Numbered from the stretch's first letter, positions 25,506 through 36,240 are shown. The stretch is DNA of 64,000 nucleotides from Pseudomonas sp. Q2-TVG4-2 (GCF_013620795.1 NZ_LGLW01000001.1:682001-746000); one strand, 5' to 3'. Notes: generated by a model not told the origin, from the sequence alone. Translations and numbers: made by a program.

Positions 25506-25650
25506 GAGGCAAAACCTTTGCTGGGGAATGTGATGCCAAAGTTTAACCGCGAGCTCCGCCGATTGCGAACCGAGCCCAGATAAACGGGGTCGACCTCAGA
25601 CTTGACAAACTTCCGTAGCCTCTGCCTGGGACGGTGCCATGTACAACCTT

Positions 25651-25670
25651 TGGAGAACATCGGTTCTCCA
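25651..25670. repeat. 20-bp palindrome between slyD and ackA
   Basis: TGGAGAAC (25651-25658) and GTTCTCCA (25663-25670) form a perfect eight-base inverted repeat around ATCG. It lies 72 bases upstream of the ackA start and may be an operator or a leader hairpin; no T-run follows on either strand. Confidence 0.4.
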
Positions 25671-25741
25671 TGGCCTATGCCAGAATCCGGAGCGCAATCT
25701 AGTGATGTATTCCAACAATATAAGCGTCCCGAGGAGCACCG

Positions 25742-26929
25742 ATGTCGGCTCGAAACATCCTGGTGATTAACTGCGGCAGTTCGTCGATCAAATTCGCCCT
25801 GGTCAACGAAACGCAAGCGGCCTTCCCACTGCAAGGTCTGGCTGAACGTCTCGGCAGCCCCGAAGCCGTACTTCATTGGCAGCTAGGCGACGCCAAACAA
25901 AGCCTGGATATCCCTGGTGCCGATCATCGCGCCGCGCTGGAGCGCTTGCTCCCCCTCGCGCAGGAGGCCGCTGGCGGCAAACTCGATGGTATCGGCCACC
26001 GGGTGGTCCATGGCGGCGAGCATTTCACCGGTTCCAGCCTGATCGACGAAGATGTGCTCAAGGCGATTCGCGACAGTGCACAGCTGGCACCGCTGCACAA
26101 CCCAGCCAATCTGGTCGGCATCGATGCCGCGATCGCCCTGTTCCCCGGCCTGCCGCAGGTGAGCGTGTTCGACACGGCTTTCCACCAGACAATGCCCGAA
26201 CATGCATTCCGCTACGCCGTGCCAGAATTTCTCTATAAGGAGCACAGCGTCCGCCGCTACGGCTTCCACGGCACCAGCCATAACTATGTAAGCAAGCGCG
26301 CCGCCGAAATGACCGGTCTTGCAGTCGATGACAGCTGCTGGCTTACCGCGCATCTGGGCAATGGCTGCTCGACCTGCGCCATCGTCAATGGAGAAAGCCG
26401 GGACACCAGCATGGGCCTCACCCCGCTGGAAGGCCTGGTAATGGGCACGCGCAGCGGCGATGTCGACCCTAACCTGCACAGCTACCTCAACCGAACCCTG
26501 GGCTGGAGCCTCGAGCAGATCGATCGCGTCCTCAACCACGACAGCGGTCTGAAGGGCCTGTCGGGGCTGTCCAACGACATGCGTACCCTCTACGAGGCAC
26601 GCGTTGCTGGCCATCCGGGCGCCAATCTGGCCTTTGAGGTGTTCTGCTATCGCCTGGCGAAATCGCTGGCGGGCATGGCCTGCGCCTTGCCGAAGCTCGA
26701 CGGTCTGATCTTTACCGGCGGCATTGGTGAGAACTCGGTAGCGGTCCGCAGCCGCACGCTGGAACACCTGAAGCTCTTCAAGTTCGAGCTCGACGAAGAA
26801 GCCAACGCACGCTGCACCCGCGGCGTCGGCGGGGAAATCCAGGCGGCAGGCAGCCCCCGTGTCCTGGTAGTGCCCACCAATGAAGAGCGACAGATCGCGC
26901 TGGATACGCTGGCATTGCTTGACGCCTGA
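25742..26929 (+). CDS. ackA: acetate kinase
   Basis: Interconverts acetyl phosphate plus ADP and acetate plus ATP. The 395 residues include both family signatures: [15 protein letters not shown] (6-20) and [17 protein letters not shown] (about 176-192), with the catalytic His in [28 protein letters not shown] and [10 protein letters not shown] complete the site. GAGGAG is six bases upstream of the ATG. pta follows after 96 bases, so the pair forms the acetate overflow/assimilation pathway. Confidence 0.97.
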   Translation: MSARNILVINCGSSSIKFALVNETQAAFPLQGLAERLGSPEAVLHWQLGDAKQSLDIPGADHRAALERLLPLAQEAAGGKLDGIGHRVVHGGEHFTGSSLIDEDVLKAIRDSAQLAPLHNPANLVGIDAAIALFPGLPQVSVFDTAFHQTMPEHAFRYAVPEFLYKEHSVRRYGFHGTSHNYVSKRAAEMTGLAVDDSCWLTAHLGNGCSTCAIVNGESRDTSMGLTPLEGLVMGTRSGDVDPNLHSYLNRTLGWSLEQIDRVLNHDSGLKGLSGLSNDMRTLYEARVAGHPGANLAFEVFCYRLAKSLAGMACALPKLDGLIFTGGIGENSVAVRSRTLEHLKLFKFELDEEANARCTRGVGGEIQAAGSPRVLVVPTNEERQIALDTLALLDA

Positions 26930-27025
26930 CAACGCCCCGACCCGAATGCGCATCACACAATCCGACGTCCGTGATGGCGTCGGGTTTCCTCTGCGCCATC
27001 GCCCTTCGCTCGACAGGAGAACATC

Positions 27026-29122
27026 ATGCACACGCTCTTCCTTGCCCCCAGCGGTTTTGGCGGCGGTCTCAATTCCATCAGCCTCGGCCTGATTCGCGCG
27101 CTCGAACGTGCAGGGCTGAAGGTCGGTTTCTTCAAGCCCATAGCTCAACCCTTCCCGCTCGACCAGGGCCTCGAGCGGTCCTGCGTATTGGTGGAGAAGG
27201 CGCTGAACATTGCTTCGCCCGAGCCGCTGCCGCTGGAACAGGTGGAGCGCCAACTGGCCGATGGCGAACTCGATCTGCTTCTGGAAGATGTAGTCAGCCG
27301 TTATCAGGAGGTCGCCGCAGGCAAGGACGTGGTGATTGTCGAGGGTATGGTGCCAACGCGGGAATTCAACCACACCTCTCGAATCAATACCCATTTGGCC
27401 AAGAGCCTGGATGCGGAGGTCATCCTGATCGCCGCGCAGGGCAGCGACACGCTGAAACGCATGGCTGAGCGCATCGAGATCCAGGCTCAGCTGTTCGGCG
27501 GTGCCAAGGATCCCAAGGTGCTCGGTCTGATTCTCAACAAGGTCAAGAGCGACGACGGTGTGCCTGCTTTCGTCGAGCGCATCAAGGCCCAGCTCCCCCT
27601 GCTGGGTACTCCGGACTTCCAACTGCTTGGTGCCATTCCCTACGCCGAAGAGCTGAACGCCCTGCGCACCCGTGATATCGCCCAGCTGCTGAACGCCAAA
27701 ATTCTTCATGCCGGGGAAGCCGAGCATCGCCGGGTCAGCAAGATCGTCCTGTGCGCTCGCGCGGTTCCCAATACCGTGCAGTTGCTTCAGCCAGGGGTAC
27801 TGGTGGTCACCCCCGGTGACCGCGACGACATCATCCTCGCCGCAAGCCTGGCTTCGCTCAACGGCGTCGAACTCGCCGGTCTGCTGTTGTGCAGCGATTT
27901 CGCGCCAGATCCGCGCATCCTGGAACTGTGCAAGGCGGCGCTCGATGGCGGCCTACCGGTGATGACCGTGAAGACCGGCTCCTATGACACGGCCACCAAC
28001 CTGTTCGCCCTGAACAAGGAAACGCCGGCAGACGACATCGAACGCGCCAGCCAAGTGACCGACTTCATCGCTCAGCACCTGCAACCCGAACTGCTGCATA
28101 CACGCCTCAGCGTGCCGCGTAGCGAGCTGCGCCTGTCGCCTCCGGCGTTCCGCTATCAGCTGGTCAAGCGCGCCCAGCGGGCAAACAAGCGCATCGTGCT
28201 GCCGGAAGGCAACGAGCCACGCACCATCCGTGCGGCGGCCATCTGTCAGGAACGTGGCATTGCCCGTTGCGTGCTACTGGCCAAACCGGAAGAGGTTCAG
28301 GCGGTCGCCCGTGAGCAAGGCATCAGCCTACCCTCCAGCCTGGAGATCCTCGATCCAGAGCTGATCATCAACCAGTACGTCGAGCCCATGTGCGAGATGC
28401 GCAAGGCAAAGGGCCTGACGCCGGAAGATGCGCGCGGGCAGCTTCAGGACACCGTGGTGCTGGGCACCATGATGCTCGCGCTGGACGAGGTGGACGGTCT
28501 GGTTTCCGGCGCCGTACATACCACTGCCAATACCATTCGTCCGGCGCTGCAGTTGATCAAGACCGCGCCGGGCTACAGCCTGGTGTCCTCGGTGTTCTTC
28601 ATGCTGCTGCCGGACCAGGTACTCGTCTACGGCGACTGCGCGGTCAACCCCAACCCGAGCGCCACCGAGCTGGCGGAGATCGCACTGCAAAGCGCCGAGT
28701 CGGCCGTTGCCTTGGGCGTCAACCCACGGGTGGCGATGATCAGCTATTCCACCGGGACATCAGGCAGCGGCGCCGAGGTGGAAAAGGTCGCCGAAGCCAC
28801 GCGCATCGCTCAGGAGCGGGCGCCCCATCTGCCAATCGACGGGCCGCTGCAATACGACGCCGCCTCGGTCGCCAGTGTCGGCAAGCAGAAGGCGCCGAAC
28901 AGCCTGGTCGCTGGTCAGGCGACCGTGTTCATCTTTCCCGACCTGAACACCGGCAACACGACCTATAAGGCGGTCCAGCGCAGCGCCAACGTGATCAGCG
29001 TTGGGCCGATGCTGCAAGGCCTGCGCAAGCCGGTCAACGACCTGTCCCGTGGTGCATTGGTGGACGACATCGTCTTCACCATTGCCCTCACCGCCTTGCA
29101 GGCCGACAGTCAAAAGGCCTGA
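27026..29122 (+). CDS. pta: phosphate acetyltransferase
   Basis: Interconverts acetyl-CoA and acetyl phosphate, paired with AckA. The 698 residues are the long Pta form. An N-terminal P-loop-like domain opens APSGFGGGLNSISLGL with VVIVEGMVPTREF; a DRTGG domain follows (about 220-330, VTPGDRDDIILAA). The catalytic PTA domain (about 375-690) has RIVLPEGNEPRTIRAA, DGLVSGAVHTTANTIRPALQ and ISYSTGTSGSGAEVEKV. AGGAG lies six bases upstream of the ATG. Confidence 0.97.
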   Translation: MHTLFLAPSGFGGGLNSISLGLIRALERAGLKVGFFKPIAQPFPLDQGLERSCVLVEKALNIASPEPLPLEQVERQLADGELDLLLEDVVSRYQEVAAGKDVVIVEGMVPTREFNHTSRINTHLAKSLDAEVILIAAQGSDTLKRMAERIEIQAQLFGGAKDPKVLGLILNKVKSDDGVPAFVERIKAQLPLLGTPDFQLLGAIPYAEELNALRTRDIAQLLNAKILHAGEAEHRRVSKIVLCARAVPNTVQLLQPGVLVVTPGDRDDIILAASLASLNGVELAGLLLCSDFAPDPRILELCKAALDGGLPVMTVKTGSYDTATNLFALNKETPADDIERASQVTDFIAQHLQPELLHTRLSVPRSELRLSPPAFRYQLVKRAQRANKRIVLPEGNEPRTIRAAAICQERGIARCVLLAKPEEVQAVAREQGISLPSSLEILDPELIINQYVEPMCEMRKAKGLTPEDARGQLQDTVVLGTMMLALDEVDGLVSGAVHTTANTIRPALQLIKTAPGYSLVSSVFFMLLPDQVLVYGDCAVNPNPSATELAEIALQSAESAVALGVNPRVAMISYSTGTSGSGAEVEKVAEATRIAQERAPHLPIDGPLQYDAASVASVGKQKAPNSLVAGQATVFIFPDLNTGNTTYKAVQRSANVISVGPMLQGLRKPVNDLSRGALVDDIVFTIALTALQADSQKA

Positions 29123-29140
29123 TACGCGGCACGCCGACAC

Positions 29141-29162
29141 GCCCGGCCCGTCGAGGCCGGGC
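29141..29162 (+). terminator. hairpin after pta
   Basis: GCCCGGCC (29141-29148) and GGCCGGGC (29155-29162) form a strong stem 18 bases after the pta stop, but no T-run follows, so Rho-independent termination is doubtful. Confidence 0.4.
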
Positions 29163-29256
29163 ATGTCGAACCCTCCAACCCTGTGATAGGTCACTTGCAG
29201 TTCAGCGCACAATCAGTACTCTTGCCGCCTTTATTGACGGGTATACGAGCCAATCG

Positions 29257-30195
29257 ATGCTGAGCGTCCTTCCTGCCCCTCTGCGGGGCATCCTCGCCGG
29301 CCTGACCCTGGCGCTGAACACGCTGTTCTGGTGCTGGCCGCTTTTCGCCCTCTCGCTGCTCAAGCTCGTCCTGCCGATTCCCAGGATACAGCGCGCGCTG
29401 CGCTTCGGCATGCATTGGATTGCCGAATCCTGGATGGCGGTCAACGGTTTCTGGATGAACCAGGTGCGGCGCACCCAGTGGGATGTGCAGGGCCTGGAAA
29501 AAGTCGACATGCACCATTCCTTTCTGGTCACCAGCAATCACCAGAGCTGGGCCGATATCCTGATGCTGCAGTATCAGCTGAACCGGCGCATGCCGATTTT
29601 GAAGTTCTTCCTCAAGCAGGAACTGATCTGGGTTCCGGTCATTGGCTTATGCTGGTGGGCGCTGGAGTTTCCCTTCATGAAGCGCTTCAGCAAGGAGTAC
29701 CTGACCAAATACCCTGAGAAGCGTGGCGAGGATCTGGCGACCACTCGCAAGGCTTGCGAGCGCTACCGGACCAACCCGGTGTCGGTGTTCAACTTTCTCG
29801 AAGGCACACGCTTCACAGAAGACAAGCACACCGAGCAGTCCTCGCCCTATCGTTACCTGCTCAAACCCAGAGCCGGCGGCATCGCTTTCGTGATTGATGC
29901 GATGGGCGAGCAGTTGACGGCACTGATCAACATCACCATCCACTACCCGGACGGTAATCCGAGCTTCTGGGATCTGCTCTGTGGCCGGATCGGCCGCGTG
30001 GTGATGCGGATCGACTCGCAGCCCATCCCGGCCGAGTTTCTGCATCGCAGCTACGACCAGGACGAGGACTATCGACTGAGCTTCCAGGAGTGGGTCAACG
30101 AGCTCTGGAGCAATAAGGACGCGCAGCTTGAGGCGATGCATCGCCAGTACCCATCGAATCGCTCACACGGCGCTGACGGAAGCGACCGGCGCTAG
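29257..30195 (+). CDS. lysophospholipid acyltransferase (YihG-like)
   Basis: A 312-residue LPLAT-family membrane enzyme. An N-terminal hydrophobic region (RGILAGLTLALNTLFWCWPLFALSLLKLVL) anchors it; the H-x4-D motif is SNHQSWADILMLQ (about 91-103), with FLEGTRFTEDKH as motif III (about 180). It most resembles E. coli YihG/YihG-type acyltransferases, which influence phospholipid acyl composition. Its TAG stop overlaps the stop of the convergent response regulator within a shared CTAG (30192-30195). Confidence 0.87.
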   Translation: MLSVLPAPLRGILAGLTLALNTLFWCWPLFALSLLKLVLPIPRIQRALRFGMHWIAESWMAVNGFWMNQVRRTQWDVQGLEKVDMHHSFLVTSNHQSWADILMLQYQLNRRMPILKFFLKQELIWVPVIGLCWWALEFPFMKRFSKEYLTKYPEKRGEDLATTRKACERYRTNPVSVFNFLEGTRFTEDKHTEQSSPYRYLLKPRAGGIAFVIDAMGEQLTALINITIHYPDGNPSFWDLLCGRIGRVVMRIDSQPIPAEFLHRSYDQDEDYRLSFQEWVNELWSNKDAQLEAMHRQYPSNRSHGADGSDRR

Positions 30196-32333
30196 CCGGC
30201 CGTTTGATGATTCAGCTGCTGCCAGTCGATTGTCCGCGGGAATGCCAAGGCATCCTCGACGGCCAGTCCCGGTGCCACTAGAAAGCCCTGCATCACCTGG
30301 CAATCATGGGCTATCAGCCAATCGCGCTGGGCCAGGGTTTCGACCCCCTCGGCAATGACTTCAAGCCCAAGGTTACGCCCCAGGTCGATGATAGTGCTGA
30401 CGACCGCGGCATCACGGGGCGAAACGAGCATGTTGGCAATGAACAACCGGTCGATCTTCAGCGTATCAAGATCAAAATGGCGCAAGTAGGCCAGCGATGA
30501 ATAGCCGGTGCCGAAGTCGTCTACCGCCACTCTCACGCCCAATTCCCGCAGCTGCCGAAGCTTGTCGCAGCTCTGCTCAAGATCTTGCATCAGGGCACCT
30601 TCTGTCACCTCCAGTTCGAGCTGGCGAGGATCGAGCTGGTACTCGTCGAGCAGTCGGCGCAGCTCGTCTACCAGTCCGGCCCGGCTGAACTGCACGGGAC
30701 TGACGTTAAAGCTCAGGACCAGCTTGTCACCGAATCGCTCGCGCCAATCACGACACTGCGCCAGCCCTTCACGTAGCGCCCATTCGCCAACACGCTCAAT
30801 CAGCCGGGTCTCCTCTAGCAGCGGGATGAACACGTTGGGCTCGACCTCGCCGCGTCCGGCGTAATCCCAACGCAGCAAGGCCTCGAACCCGCGCAACTCG
30901 CCTGTTTCAAGTACTACCTGCGGCTGATAAGCCAGGGCGAAACCATTGCGCTCGATGGTGTTGCGCAGATTCTCCTCCATCATCAGGCGTGCATGGGCAC
31001 GCCCGTTCATTTCGCTGGAGAAGAAACGATATTGTTGCCGGCCGTTGCGTTTGGCTTCATACATCGCCATGTCCGCTGAGCGCAGCAACTCTTCAACGCT
31101 CTGGCCGCAATCCGGGAAGTGCGCGATACCGATGCTGGCACCGAGGGTGACATCGGTTCCCTCGATGGTATGCCGAACCGAGATCAGCTCGATGAGCTTT
31201 TCCGCCACCTTGGCGGCGTCCTCAGGATGCTCCAGGGAATCCAGCAACGCGGTGAACTCGTCCCCCCCCATGCGCGCGATGATGTCGTAGGGACGCATAC
31301 AGGTTTCCAGAACCCGCGCCACACGACATAGAATCTCGTCGCCCGCATCGTGCCCCAGCGAATCGTTGATGCGCTTGAACCCGTCGAGGTCGATATAGAG
31401 GATGGCCATACGCTTGCCGTTCCGGTCGACCCGCGCCAAAGCCGAGTCCAGCGCCTGATGAAAGCCTCGGCGATTCAGCAGCCCGGTCAGCGAATCGGTG
31501 ACCGCCTGGGTTTCCAGCTGCGTGTGCAGGTTGCGCACCACCGACATATCCAGCGCGATGACCACCATCGACCGCTGCTGTCGAGGCAGTGGCGAAGAAG
31601 ACAAGGCCACCGGCAGGGTGCCGCCATTGGCGGTGTATAACTGCGCTTCGTGCAGACGGAATGTACTGCCACTACGCCATTGCTTGTAGAAGTCAGTGTC
31701 GCGCCAGGCCTCGGGCATCTGCGGCGCGGCGAGATGATCGATCAGGGCCGTGCCCTGCAGGGCATCGATGCTGGTGTGCAGCATCTGCGCGATCGCCGGA
31801 TTGGCGAAGCTGATGTAGCCGTCCTCGCCCACCACCAAGATGCCCTCGGCGGCGTTGTTCAGCACCGAGGCATTGAACGCTCGTGCACTGTCGAGCTGTT
31901 GGGTCAGTAGCTGCAGGTCGCGCCGGTTGTGTTCGTGGCTGAGCAGGGTGTTGATCTTGTGCTTAAGCACCTGCGGGTCGAAGGGCTTCAGGATGAAGTC
32001 GACCGCCCCCGTCGCGTAACCGCGCAACACGGACTCCCGCGTATGTGCGATGGCCGAGACAAATATGATCGGGGTGTAGCGCGTATGGGGGCTGCCGCGC
32101 ATCAGGCGCGCAACCTCGAAGCCATCCATGCCTGGCATCTGCACGTCCAGCAGCACCAGCTCCACGTCCAGATCAAGCAGCGCCTGCAGCGCCGCCTCCC
32201 CAGAATTGACCGTATGCACCTGCCAGTCGCCATCGCCTAGCAGAGCTTCCATCGCCACCAGATTGGCCTCGCGGTCATCGACGACCAACAGGGTGCGGGT
32301 GCGAGGTTGTGATTTGGCTTGTGCCCGCGCCAT
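30192..32333 (-). CDS. response regulator with PAS, GGDEF and EAL domains
   Basis: A 713-residue c-di-GMP regulator. REC domain (about 14-130) with phospho-acceptor Asp in LVLLDVQMPGMDG (about 61); PAS (about 150-270); GGDEF (about 280-440) with intact GGDEF near 356 and the RxxD inhibitory site (RPYD) five residues before it; EAL (about 455-700) with EALLRW, DDFGTGYSSL, LKIDRLF and EGVET, all metal-binding residues present. Both making and degrading c-di-GMP are possible. It follows the 1236-residue hybrid kinase on the same strand after 97 bases, the likely phosphodonor. Confidence 0.92.
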   Translation of the reverse strand: MARAQAKSQPRTRTLLVVDDREANLVAMEALLGDGDWQVHTVNSGEAALQALLDLDVELVLLDVQMPGMDGFEVARLMRGSPHTRYTPIIFVSAIAHTRESVLRGYATGAVDFILKPFDPQVLKHKINTLLSHEHNRRDLQLLTQQLDSARAFNASVLNNAAEGILVVGEDGYISFANPAIAQMLHTSIDALQGTALIDHLAAPQMPEAWRDTDFYKQWRSGSTFRLHEAQLYTANGGTLPVALSSSPLPRQQRSMVVIALDMSVVRNLHTQLETQAVTDSLTGLLNRRGFHQALDSALARVDRNGKRMAILYIDLDGFKRINDSLGHDAGDEILCRVARVLETCMRPYDIIARMGGDEFTALLDSLEHPEDAAKVAEKLIELISVRHTIEGTDVTLGASIGIAHFPDCGQSVEELLRSADMAMYEAKRNGRQQYRFFSSEMNGRAHARLMMEENLRNTIERNGFALAYQPQVVLETGELRGFEALLRWDYAGRGEVEPNVFIPLLEETRLIERVGEWALREGLAQCRDWRERFGDKLVLSFNVSPVQFSRAGLVDELRRLLDEYQLDPRQLELEVTEGALMQDLEQSCDKLRQLRELGVRVAVDDFGTGYSSLAYLRHFDLDTLKIDRLFIANMLVSPRDAAVVSTIIDLGRNLGLEVIAEGVETLAQRDWLIAHDCQVMQGFLVAPGLAVEDALAFPRTIDWQQLNHQTAG

Positions 32334-32430
32334 TTATCCGACTCCCCGGCCCGACGCGAAATTGATTCCGACTTCGACGGCGTCGGCACGAACGCCAATT
32401 GGGCATGAACGATACGTCACAAACCTCTCC

Positions 32431-35400
32431 TTATAGACTTTCATGGGAGCCGTCATCTCGCCCCAGGCAACGTCGCAACAACTCGACCAGTTTGGCGCTC
32501 TCAATCGGCTTGAAGAGAAAATCGTCGGCGCCTGCGGCAATGCCCTCAGCTCGAATGGCCGGGTCGGCACCGGCTGCCAGCGCCACGATCGGCACCTGAC
32601 AACCATAGTCGTTTCGGAGTTGGCGAATCAGTGCAGGGCCGTCATTGTTCGGCAGTGCCATGTCTACCAAGGCCAAATCAAACGCGTCGTCATCGAAACG
32701 CTCTAGCGCCTCGGTACTCGTCGTGGCGGGAACAACCTGCAGGCCCTGCTCATCGAGCATCGCGCTGATGGCGTAGATCGCCCGCACGTCAGAATCTACC
32801 AGCAATACCCGCTGCCCGAGCAACGGATGCCCTATTTCTTCGATGCCCAGCGCCGCGGGCTCTGCCGCGGGAGGCTTCAATGCATCTTCCATATGCTCCA
32901 GTCCTTCTGTTTTTGACAACGCAACTGATGAATAGCGCCGAAGCCGCTGCAGATTCTTTTCCGAAAGCGGTTCACGGCTATTCAGCACCACTCGTACATC
33001 CTTCAACGAGCGCAAACGGTCGAGCGCCTCGAGCAGATCGAGGCCATCTTCGCCATCCAGGTCGAAGTCGATGATCAACACCGTGAAGGTGTGCTCCGCA
33101 TAGGCTAGCCGAGCCTCTTCGCTACGCTCGCAGTCGGTGACTCGGTAGCCGAGACGTTCGAAATGCTCACGTAGCTGCCGGCGCCGTTCCGAATCGGTTT
33201 CGACCAGCAGCAATCGCGTCGAGCTGCCTTCCTGTCTCGCCAGATCAACGAACAGGCGCTCCAGCTCCGACTGAGCGACGGGCTTGAGCAGGTAACGAGA
33301 ATTATCATCGGACCAGCCTTGCGGCTGTGGCACACAAGAAATGATGTATACCGGCGTGTCCCGGTGCCGGGGATCGGCTCGCAGCACCCGATGAAGTTGC
33401 CAGCCACTGATATCGGGCAGCAGGATATCGAGAATGACCGCTGCGAAACGGTCCCGTTCGAGCGCGTCGAGCCCCTCCTGTCCAGAGCCGCAGATGACGC
33501 TGGAAAAACCATGGGATTGGCCAACCTCGGCCACCACCGACGCGAAATCGGCATCGTCTTCAACGATCAGCAGACCGGCACCCTGACCGCGGCGATGGGA
33601 CGTCCGCAGCGTCCGGACCTCAGTGGTCGCAGCCAGCTTCAGCGGGACCTCGACGGTGAAACTTGATCCCTGACCCGGGGCGCTTCTGAGATGAATACCG
33701 CCGCCCAGCACTTCGGCCAGTTGCCGTGCGATCGCCAGGCCCAGTCCCGTGCCGCCGTATTGCCGACTGATCGAACCGTCGATCTGCTGGAAAGCCTGGA
33801 AGATTCGTTCGTGCTGGTCCTCGGCGATACCAATGCCGGTATCGGTCACGCAGATCTGCAGCGTGTCTTCATCCGCAGGCAGCTCGGCTGGTTTGCGCGC
33901 AACATGGATATCCACAGAGCCCTGTTCGGTGAACTTCAAGGCATTGGTGACCAGATTGCGCAGGATCTGTTGCAGCCGGGCCCGGTCACTGATGATTGAT
34001 GCGGGCACATCCGGATCGATTCGAGACGTGAGGGTCAGCCCGTTCTGCTCGGCCATCGGCTCGAGCCCGATCACGACTTCCGCCAGCAGCTCGGTCACAT
34101 CAAGCGGCTCCGGCTTGATCTGCATATGGCCGGCCTCGATCTTGGCCAGGTCGAGCACGTCGTTAATCAGCTGCAGCAGATCCTGTCCGGCACGATGAAT
34201 GATGTCGGCATGACGAACCTGCTTGTCGGTCAGGTTGCTCGCGGCGTTCTGTCTCAGCTGATCACTCAGGATCAGGATGCTATTGAGCGGTGTGCGAAGT
34301 TCGTGGGACATGTTCGCGAGGAACTCGGACTTGTAGCGATTCGCGACGATCAGCTCGTTCGCTTGATCCCGCAGGCGTCGCTCCGCAGCCTTGCGGTGCC
34401 CGATATCGATCACCACGGCCTGCACCAGTTGTTCTTCGCCGCTGCGCAGCGGCGAAAGGCCGATCTCCACAGGCAACAGGCGGCCATCTCGGTGCCGACC
34501 GAACAGCTCACGGTTGTCACCCAACCGACGCGACTCGGGCTCCTGTGCGAAACGATGGCGCACCTCGTGGTACGTCTTGCGCATCGACTCGGGAATCAGC
34601 AGCTCAACCGGCTGGCCGAGCAGCTCTTGTCGGCTAAAGCCGAACAGCAGTTCAGTCTGCCGGTTGACCATGACGATACGTCCGTCATGGTCGAACAGCA
34701 GGAAGGCGTTCGGCGAGGCTTCGACCACATTGCGGAAACGCTCTTCGTCACGCTTGCGCTGCTGCAGATCGACCAGATTGAGCAAATGGTGAACACCATC
34801 ATCGCGCCTGAAGCTGGTCAGACTCAGCGACACCGGTATGGGGGTGCCATCCTCCCGCAGTGCCTGGCTTTCCTCGTGGCTGGCTTCCAGCCGCTGCACG
34901 CCAGATGATTCGCCGAGGGCGCCGGGAACATAACGGTTGAGGCGCTCACCAGCGAGCAAGCCGGCGCTGCTGCCAAACAATGCCGCGGCGCTCTGGTTGG
35001 CCAGCTCTATTCGGCCCTGGTCATTGCACAACAGTGTCGCAACTGGCAGTTGTTCGATCAGCTGACGGAACCGTGCCTCACGCTCCTGAAGCTGCGCACC
35101 AAGCGCCTGACTGCTGCGCAGGGCCCGTTCACGCAGATACAGGTAACCGCCAATCAGCAGGGAGAACAGCAACGCTGCGGTCAATGCCGCCGCCAGATCG
35201 AAGGCTCCGCTGGTCCGTTCCAGGATGGCTTCGTATTCCGGTGTACTGGCTACTTCCAGCTGCCAACTGCGGCCGTACAGGTAGATGTTTCGGGTGCGAT
35301 GGAAGCTCGCGTCGCTGCTCACCGGCGCACGACCCACCAGCAAAGGTTCATCCGGGGCTGCGGCATCGAACAGCTGCAGCTGGAACAACTTGCTGCGCGA

Positions 35401-36141
35401 ACCCAGCACGCCTTCCAACAGATCGGTAAGCCGGAAAGCACCATGTAACGTCCCGGCAAAGGCGCTCTGACGCTCTTCGAGGGTTGTGATGGGTACGCCA
35501 ACGCGATAGAGCGGAAGGTATAGCAATATACCCCTCTGGGCGTTCTCCTCTGTTTCCTGCTTCAGACGCAGAGGACCAGTGAGCATCGGCGTGCCAATGT
35601 TGCGCGCAGCGATGATGGCTTCCCTACGGGTCTCTTCGCTCAACATGTCGAAGCCCAACACCCGGCGGTTTCGCCAATCAACCGGGTGGATATAGTCCGT
35701 AATCAGATACTCGTCGCGCTTCCCGGGCGGGTACATGCGGAAATCGCTACGGCCGTTCTCTTGCATCCTGGCAAGGACCGCTGGCAGGTCGTCCGCGCGC
35801 ACGTAACGAGCCAGAGCGATCGCCTGGATGCCGGGGTAGAAATCCTGAAGCTGCAACTGGTCCGCCGCCCGGTTCCAGTCCCCGAGACTGACGTCGTCGC
35901 TGCCGACGAAAAGCCCGGCCAGGCCGCGCATGACCATCTCGTAGGCACGCATGCGCTCACGCAGATTACTTTCGACGTCATTGACCGCCAGGTTGAACCG
36001 CTGCGCCTGCTCAGCACGAATGCGTGTTTCCTGCGCATGCCACTGCCAGACGACCCATCCTCCGAGCCCGGCCATCAAGGCCAACGTAACTACCAATGGC
36101 AGCCAAGGCTTACGAGAATGGAGAGCGGAACGATCATCCAT
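32431..36141 (-). CDS. CHASE-domain hybrid sensor histidine kinase with three receiver domains
   Basis: A 1236-residue inner-membrane kinase. A membrane helix (13-33) and a second one (about 310-332) bracket a periplasmic CHASE domain (NLRERMRAYEMVMRGLAGLF, DFYPGIQAIALARYV). Two PAS domains follow (about 355-475 and 480-595). The phosphorylated His lies in NMSHELRTPLNSIL (about 611) and the ATPase domain carries the N, G1 (DTGIGIAEDQ) and G2 (GGTGLGLAIARQLAE) boxes. Three REC domains have Asp in VILDILLPD (about 904), IIDFDLDGEDG (about 1024) and LVDMALPNNDG (about 1159). No Hpt domain is visible; the partner is probably the downstream GGDEF-EAL regulator. Confidence 0.92.
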   Translation of the reverse strand: MDDRSALHSRKPWLPLVVTLALMAGLGGWVVWQWHAQETRIRAEQAQRFNLAVNDVESNLRERMRAYEMVMRGLAGLFVGSDDVSLGDWNRAADQLQLQDFYPGIQAIALARYVRADDLPAVLARMQENGRSDFRMYPPGKRDEYLITDYIHPVDWRNRRVLGFDMLSEETRREAIIAARNIGTPMLTGPLRLKQETEENAQRGILLYLPLYRVGVPITTLEERQSAFAGTLHGAFRLTDLLEGVLGSRSKLFQLQLFDAAAPDEPLLVGRAPVSSDASFHRTRNIYLYGRSWQLEVASTPEYEAILERTSGAFDLAAALTAALLFSLLIGGYLYLRERALRSSQALGAQLQEREARFRQLIEQLPVATLLCNDQGRIELANQSAAALFGSSAGLLAGERLNRYVPGALGESSGVQRLEASHEESQALREDGTPIPVSLSLTSFRRDDGVHHLLNLVDLQQRKRDEERFRNVVEASPNAFLLFDHDGRIVMVNRQTELLFGFSRQELLGQPVELLIPESMRKTYHEVRHRFAQEPESRRLGDNRELFGRHRDGRLLPVEIGLSPLRSGEEQLVQAVVIDIGHRKAAERRLRDQANELIVANRYKSEFLANMSHELRTPLNSILILSDQLRQNAASNLTDKQVRHADIIHRAGQDLLQLINDVLDLAKIEAGHMQIKPEPLDVTELLAEVVIGLEPMAEQNGLTLTSRIDPDVPASIISDRARLQQILRNLVTNALKFTEQGSVDIHVARKPAELPADEDTLQICVTDTGIGIAEDQHERIFQAFQQIDGSISRQYGGTGLGLAIARQLAEVLGGGIHLRSAPGQGSSFTVEVPLKLAATTEVRTLRTSHRRGQGAGLLIVEDDADFASVVAEVGQSHGFSSVICGSGQEGLDALERDRFAAVILDILLPDISGWQLHRVLRADPRHRDTPVYIISCVPQPQGWSDDNSRYLLKPVAQSELERLFVDLARQEGSSTRLLLVETDSERRRQLREHFERLGYRVTDCERSEEARLAYAEHTFTVLIIDFDLDGEDGLDLLEALDRLRSLKDVRVVLNSREPLSEKNLQRLRRYSSVALSKTEGLEHMEDALKPPAAEPAALGIEEIGHPLLGQRVLLVDSDVRAIYAISAMLDEQGLQVVPATTSTEALERFDDDAFDLALVDMALPNNDGPALIRQLRNDYGCQVPIVALAAGADPAIRAEGIAAGADDFLFKPIESAKLVELLRRCLGRDDGSHESL

Positions 36142-36240
36142 TCGACCTCCTCAGTGCCACTACATGGCTCGCTGTCACCAGCTTCAGAGTCGCGGATCGG
36201 CGGGAGGTTCAATAGCAAATGGAAAAAGGTGTAAAACTGA

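Noticed and set aside
25883-27727. 614-codon open frame on the minus strand antisense to ackA and pta
   Set aside because: Both plus-strand genes are complete with family motifs. The antisense frame has no recognisable protein and arises from GC-rich third positions.
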